The notes beneath the pieces are model-generated. The model worked only from the letters and a program-made list of their open reading frames with translations. It searched no databases and was not told the origin of the DNA. From an uncultured Alphaproteobacteria bacterium (GTDB taxonomy: Bacteria > Pseudomonadota > Alphaproteobacteria > GCA-2731375), in the NCBI GenBank assembly GCA_951812805.1, contig CATOSZ010000009.1, positions 196,501 through 260,500 on the forward strand: a DNA stretch of 64,000 bases. The letters are read 5' to 3'. Of the stretch, positions 62,567 to 64,000 are shown piece after piece. The position numbers and the translations under genes are program-made. Positions within the stretch are counted from its first letter, which is position 1. Each line of letters opens with the position of its first letter.

Positions 62567-63384
62567 ACGGCCGCTTCGGCAAATGCCGCGAGGCGGGCGA
62601 AGACGTCGCTGTCGGGATCGGCCAGGGCCTCGCAGATGGTGAAGTGGTCGTAGTCGCCGGCGGCGTGGTCCTCGGCCGGGTGGCCCGCTGCCCGCAGGGC
62701 GGCGGCATAGTTCCGGGTCTGCGCCTTGAACCCCTCCGTCTCGCCGCCGCCGACCAGCGCGAGCGTCGGCGGCATGACCGCGGGCAGCCGGTGCTGCGGG
62801 CTCAGCGCCCGGGCGGTCGCCGCGTCCAGGCCGAGGTCCGCGTTGATCGAGGTGTGGAGCAACGGCTCGAGGTCGAAGATGCCGCTGATCGGCGCCACCG
62901 CGCGGATCGGCAGGCTGGGCTTGGCGGCCGCCCAGGCGACCATATGGCCGCCGGCGGAATGGCCGGCCAGGACGATCCGCCCGCCATCGCCGCCCCAGCG
63001 GCCGGACCGGGTGGCGATGAAGGCGACGGCTTCCGTTACCTGGTCGACGATCTCGCGGAATGCGAACTCGGGCCGCAGGCCGTATTCCAGGTTGATCGCG
63101 ACCCAGCCCCTGGCGGCGAACGGCGCGGCGAGGGCGAGGAAGATCTCCTTCTCCAGCGCCCGCCAATAGCCGCCATGGACGAACACGAAGATCGGCGCAC
63201 CGATGCCGTCCCGGGTGAAGACGTCGAGCCGCTGGCGCGGTCCCGGACCGTAGGCGACATCGCGCACGAGGTCAGCGCGGTCCCGCAGCGCCGCGCTCCG
63301 CGCCTCGAGGGCGGTGTAGGCGCGCGCACGGGTCGCGGAGGCGCCCTTCAGGGCATAGAGGGGTTCGAGCGCCGGATCGATCAT
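62563..63384 (-). CDS. Alpha/beta hydrolase (BD-FAE/carboxylesterase-like)
   Basis: The 273-residue protein has a typical alpha/beta hydrolase core. The oxyanion block HGGYWRALEKE lies near residue 70, the serine nucleophile is in VLAGHSAGGHMVAW near residue 133, and a late acidic and histidine pair is in GDYDHFTICEAL near residue 247. The N-terminus contains DVAYGPGPRQRLDVFTRDG. Related enzymes include arylformamidase and BD-FAE-type esterases. It overlaps the preceding minus-strand gene by four bases, so the two are coupled. Confidence 0.86.
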   Translation of the reverse strand: MIDPALEPLYALKGASATRARAYTALEARSAALRDRADLVRDVAYGPGPRQRLDVFTRDGIGAPIFVFVHGGYWRALEKEIFLALAAPFAARGWVAINLEYGLRPEFAFREIVDQVTEAVAFIATRSGRWGGDGGRIVLAGHSAGGHMVAWAAAKPSLPIRAVAPISGIFDLEPLLHTSINADLGLDAATARALSPQHRLPAVMPPTLALVGGGETEGFKAQTRNYAAALRAAGHPAEDHAAGDYDHFTICEALADPDSDVFARLAAFAEAAV

Positions 63385-64000
63385 GGCGCGGGGAGCGTGA
63401 TGTCCCAGGCGGCCAGGGTTTCCGCGACCCCGCGGCGCCAGGTCGCGAGCGTGTCGCGCTGGACCAACTCGCTCGCCGCGCCGAGGCCGGCCTCGCCCGC
63501 CCGCCGTTCCGCCGCCCGCTCCGCCTCGGCCACGCCGTCGGGCGCGGTGAAAGGCGTGAGGAAGCCGCCGAATACGATATCGGTCATCACCGCCGCGACC
63601 TGACGTCCGGCGTCGGCACGTTCCGCCGCCCCCCAGGCGGCCGCGCGGTCGTGCGCGAAGGCCCAGCCGAAGTCGGCATGGCGACGCTTGTCCGCCGCGA
63701 CGAGGGCGAGGGCGCGGGCCGCTACCGGTTCCGTCGTGGCGGCGGCATGGGCGGCGAAGAGCTCCGCCTCGGCCCCGATCTTGACGGCACCATGCGCCAG
63801 CATGAAGCCGTCGATGGTGGTGTCGGCGTGCAGCACGACCTGGCTGAGGTCGCGGTTCAGGATCTCGCCATAAGCCAGCGTCGTCGGTGCCGGCAGGGTG
63901 CCGCCGTGCGCTTCGGCCAGTTTCTGCAGGGCGTCGATCTGGCAGGCTTCCTGGGTATTGCGCACGGTGAGGAAGAACTTCGGCGAGATCGGCCGGTCGA
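63381..64000 (-). CDS. Ferritin-like-looking helical protein, partial (gene continues past the window)
   Basis: The frame is open to the window edge, so the N-terminus lies outside. Visible sequence begins DRPISPKFFLTVRNTQEACQ and is alanine- and helix-rich. Helices with Glu and His, such as ILNRDLSQVVLHADTTIDGF and LVAADKRRHADFGWAFAHDRA, resemble those of ferritin-like di-iron proteins, but the metal ligands cannot be assigned with confidence. It lies directly upstream of the alpha/beta hydrolase with an ATGA overlap. A GTG at 63965 could be an internal start, but the upstream codons look like protein, so a longer gene is more likely. Confidence 0.5.
   Translation of the reverse strand, partial: DRPISPKFFLTVRNTQEACQIDALQKLAEAHGGTLPAPTTLAYGEILNRDLSQVVLHADTTIDGFMLAHGAVKIGAEAELFAAHAAATTEPVAARALALVAADKRRHADFGWAFAHDRAAAWGAAERADAGRQVAAVMTDIVFGGFLTPFTAPDGVAEAERAAERRAGEAGLGAASELVQRDTLATWRRGVAETLAAWDITLPAP

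Overview
The window is GC-rich chromosomal DNA from an alphaproteobacterium, most probably a Rhodospirillales-like heterotroph. That placement is an inference from gene families: dnaN-recF-gyrB, cobS-cobT behind a J-domain gene, a DUF2852-type protein, an RHH_4-type ribbon-helix-helix protein, and an aroK-aroB block divergent from a xerD-lgt block. No rRNA, tRNA or CRISPR array was recognised.

Layout. 1-2812: an AT-richer edge with a small unknown membrane protein, then a complete IS66-type element with a perfect 8-bp target duplication. 2813-7982: a thioredoxin-like protein, a gamma-glutamyltransferase with an amidohydrolase, a nitroreductase, an ArsC-type reductase and a YpsA-like/Mo-carrier-like protein. 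8169-15028: the replication block dnaN-recF-gyrB and a class A penicillin-binding protein, followed by an orphan higA antitoxin with only the tail of its toxin gene. 15337-17020: a cupin-like protein and a polysaccharide-deacetylase-type hydrolase. 17089-22701: a GMC oxidoreductase cut by an IS21-type element, which itself carries an IS1182-type insertion, an IS256 relic and a large palindrome; its far end cuts the 3' end of an acyl-CoA dehydrogenase gene. 22702-31214 (minus strand): acyl-CoA dehydrogenase, FAD oxidoreductase, pgeF, a MidA-type methyltransferase, lgt, xerD and an exported helical protein. 31418-34393 (plus strand): aroK, aroB and a CorC-type membrane protein. 34388-38441: RHH protein, J-domain protein, cobS, cobT. 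38580-45285: esterase, phytanoyl-CoA-dioxygenase-type enzyme, choline sulfatase, and an FNR/CRP-type regulator split by a second IS21-type element. 45321-54243: GMC oxidoreductase, luciferase-like oxidoreductase, PNPOx-fold protein, DUF2852-type protein, TauD-type dioxygenase, CinA-type amidase, HU, enoyl-CoA hydratase, amidase and a solitary Flp pilin. 54240-64000: DMT transporter, a truncated aminotransferase, an ISAs1-type element, then SDR, acyl-CoA dehydrogenase, CoA-transferase, MaoC, PhyH, MFS and hydrolase genes.

How it works together. The housekeeping parts (replication, shikimate pathway, lipoprotein maturation, cobaltochelatase, HU, Lgt, XerD) look ordinary and intact. The accessory parts are catabolic: acyl-CoA chemistry, Fe(II)/2-oxoglutarate dioxygenases, GMC oxidases, choline sulfate hydrolysis and amide hydrolysis. 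They are under active insertion-sequence attack. Three elements have clean target duplications and the interrupted genes can be rebuilt exactly. Two elements have no duplication and join unrelated gene fragments, which points to recombination or IS-adjacent deletion. I did not find a convincing undescribed multi-gene system. The most unusual observations are the IS-scarred genes, the orphan antitoxin with a toxin tail, and a possible 21-residue membrane peptide.
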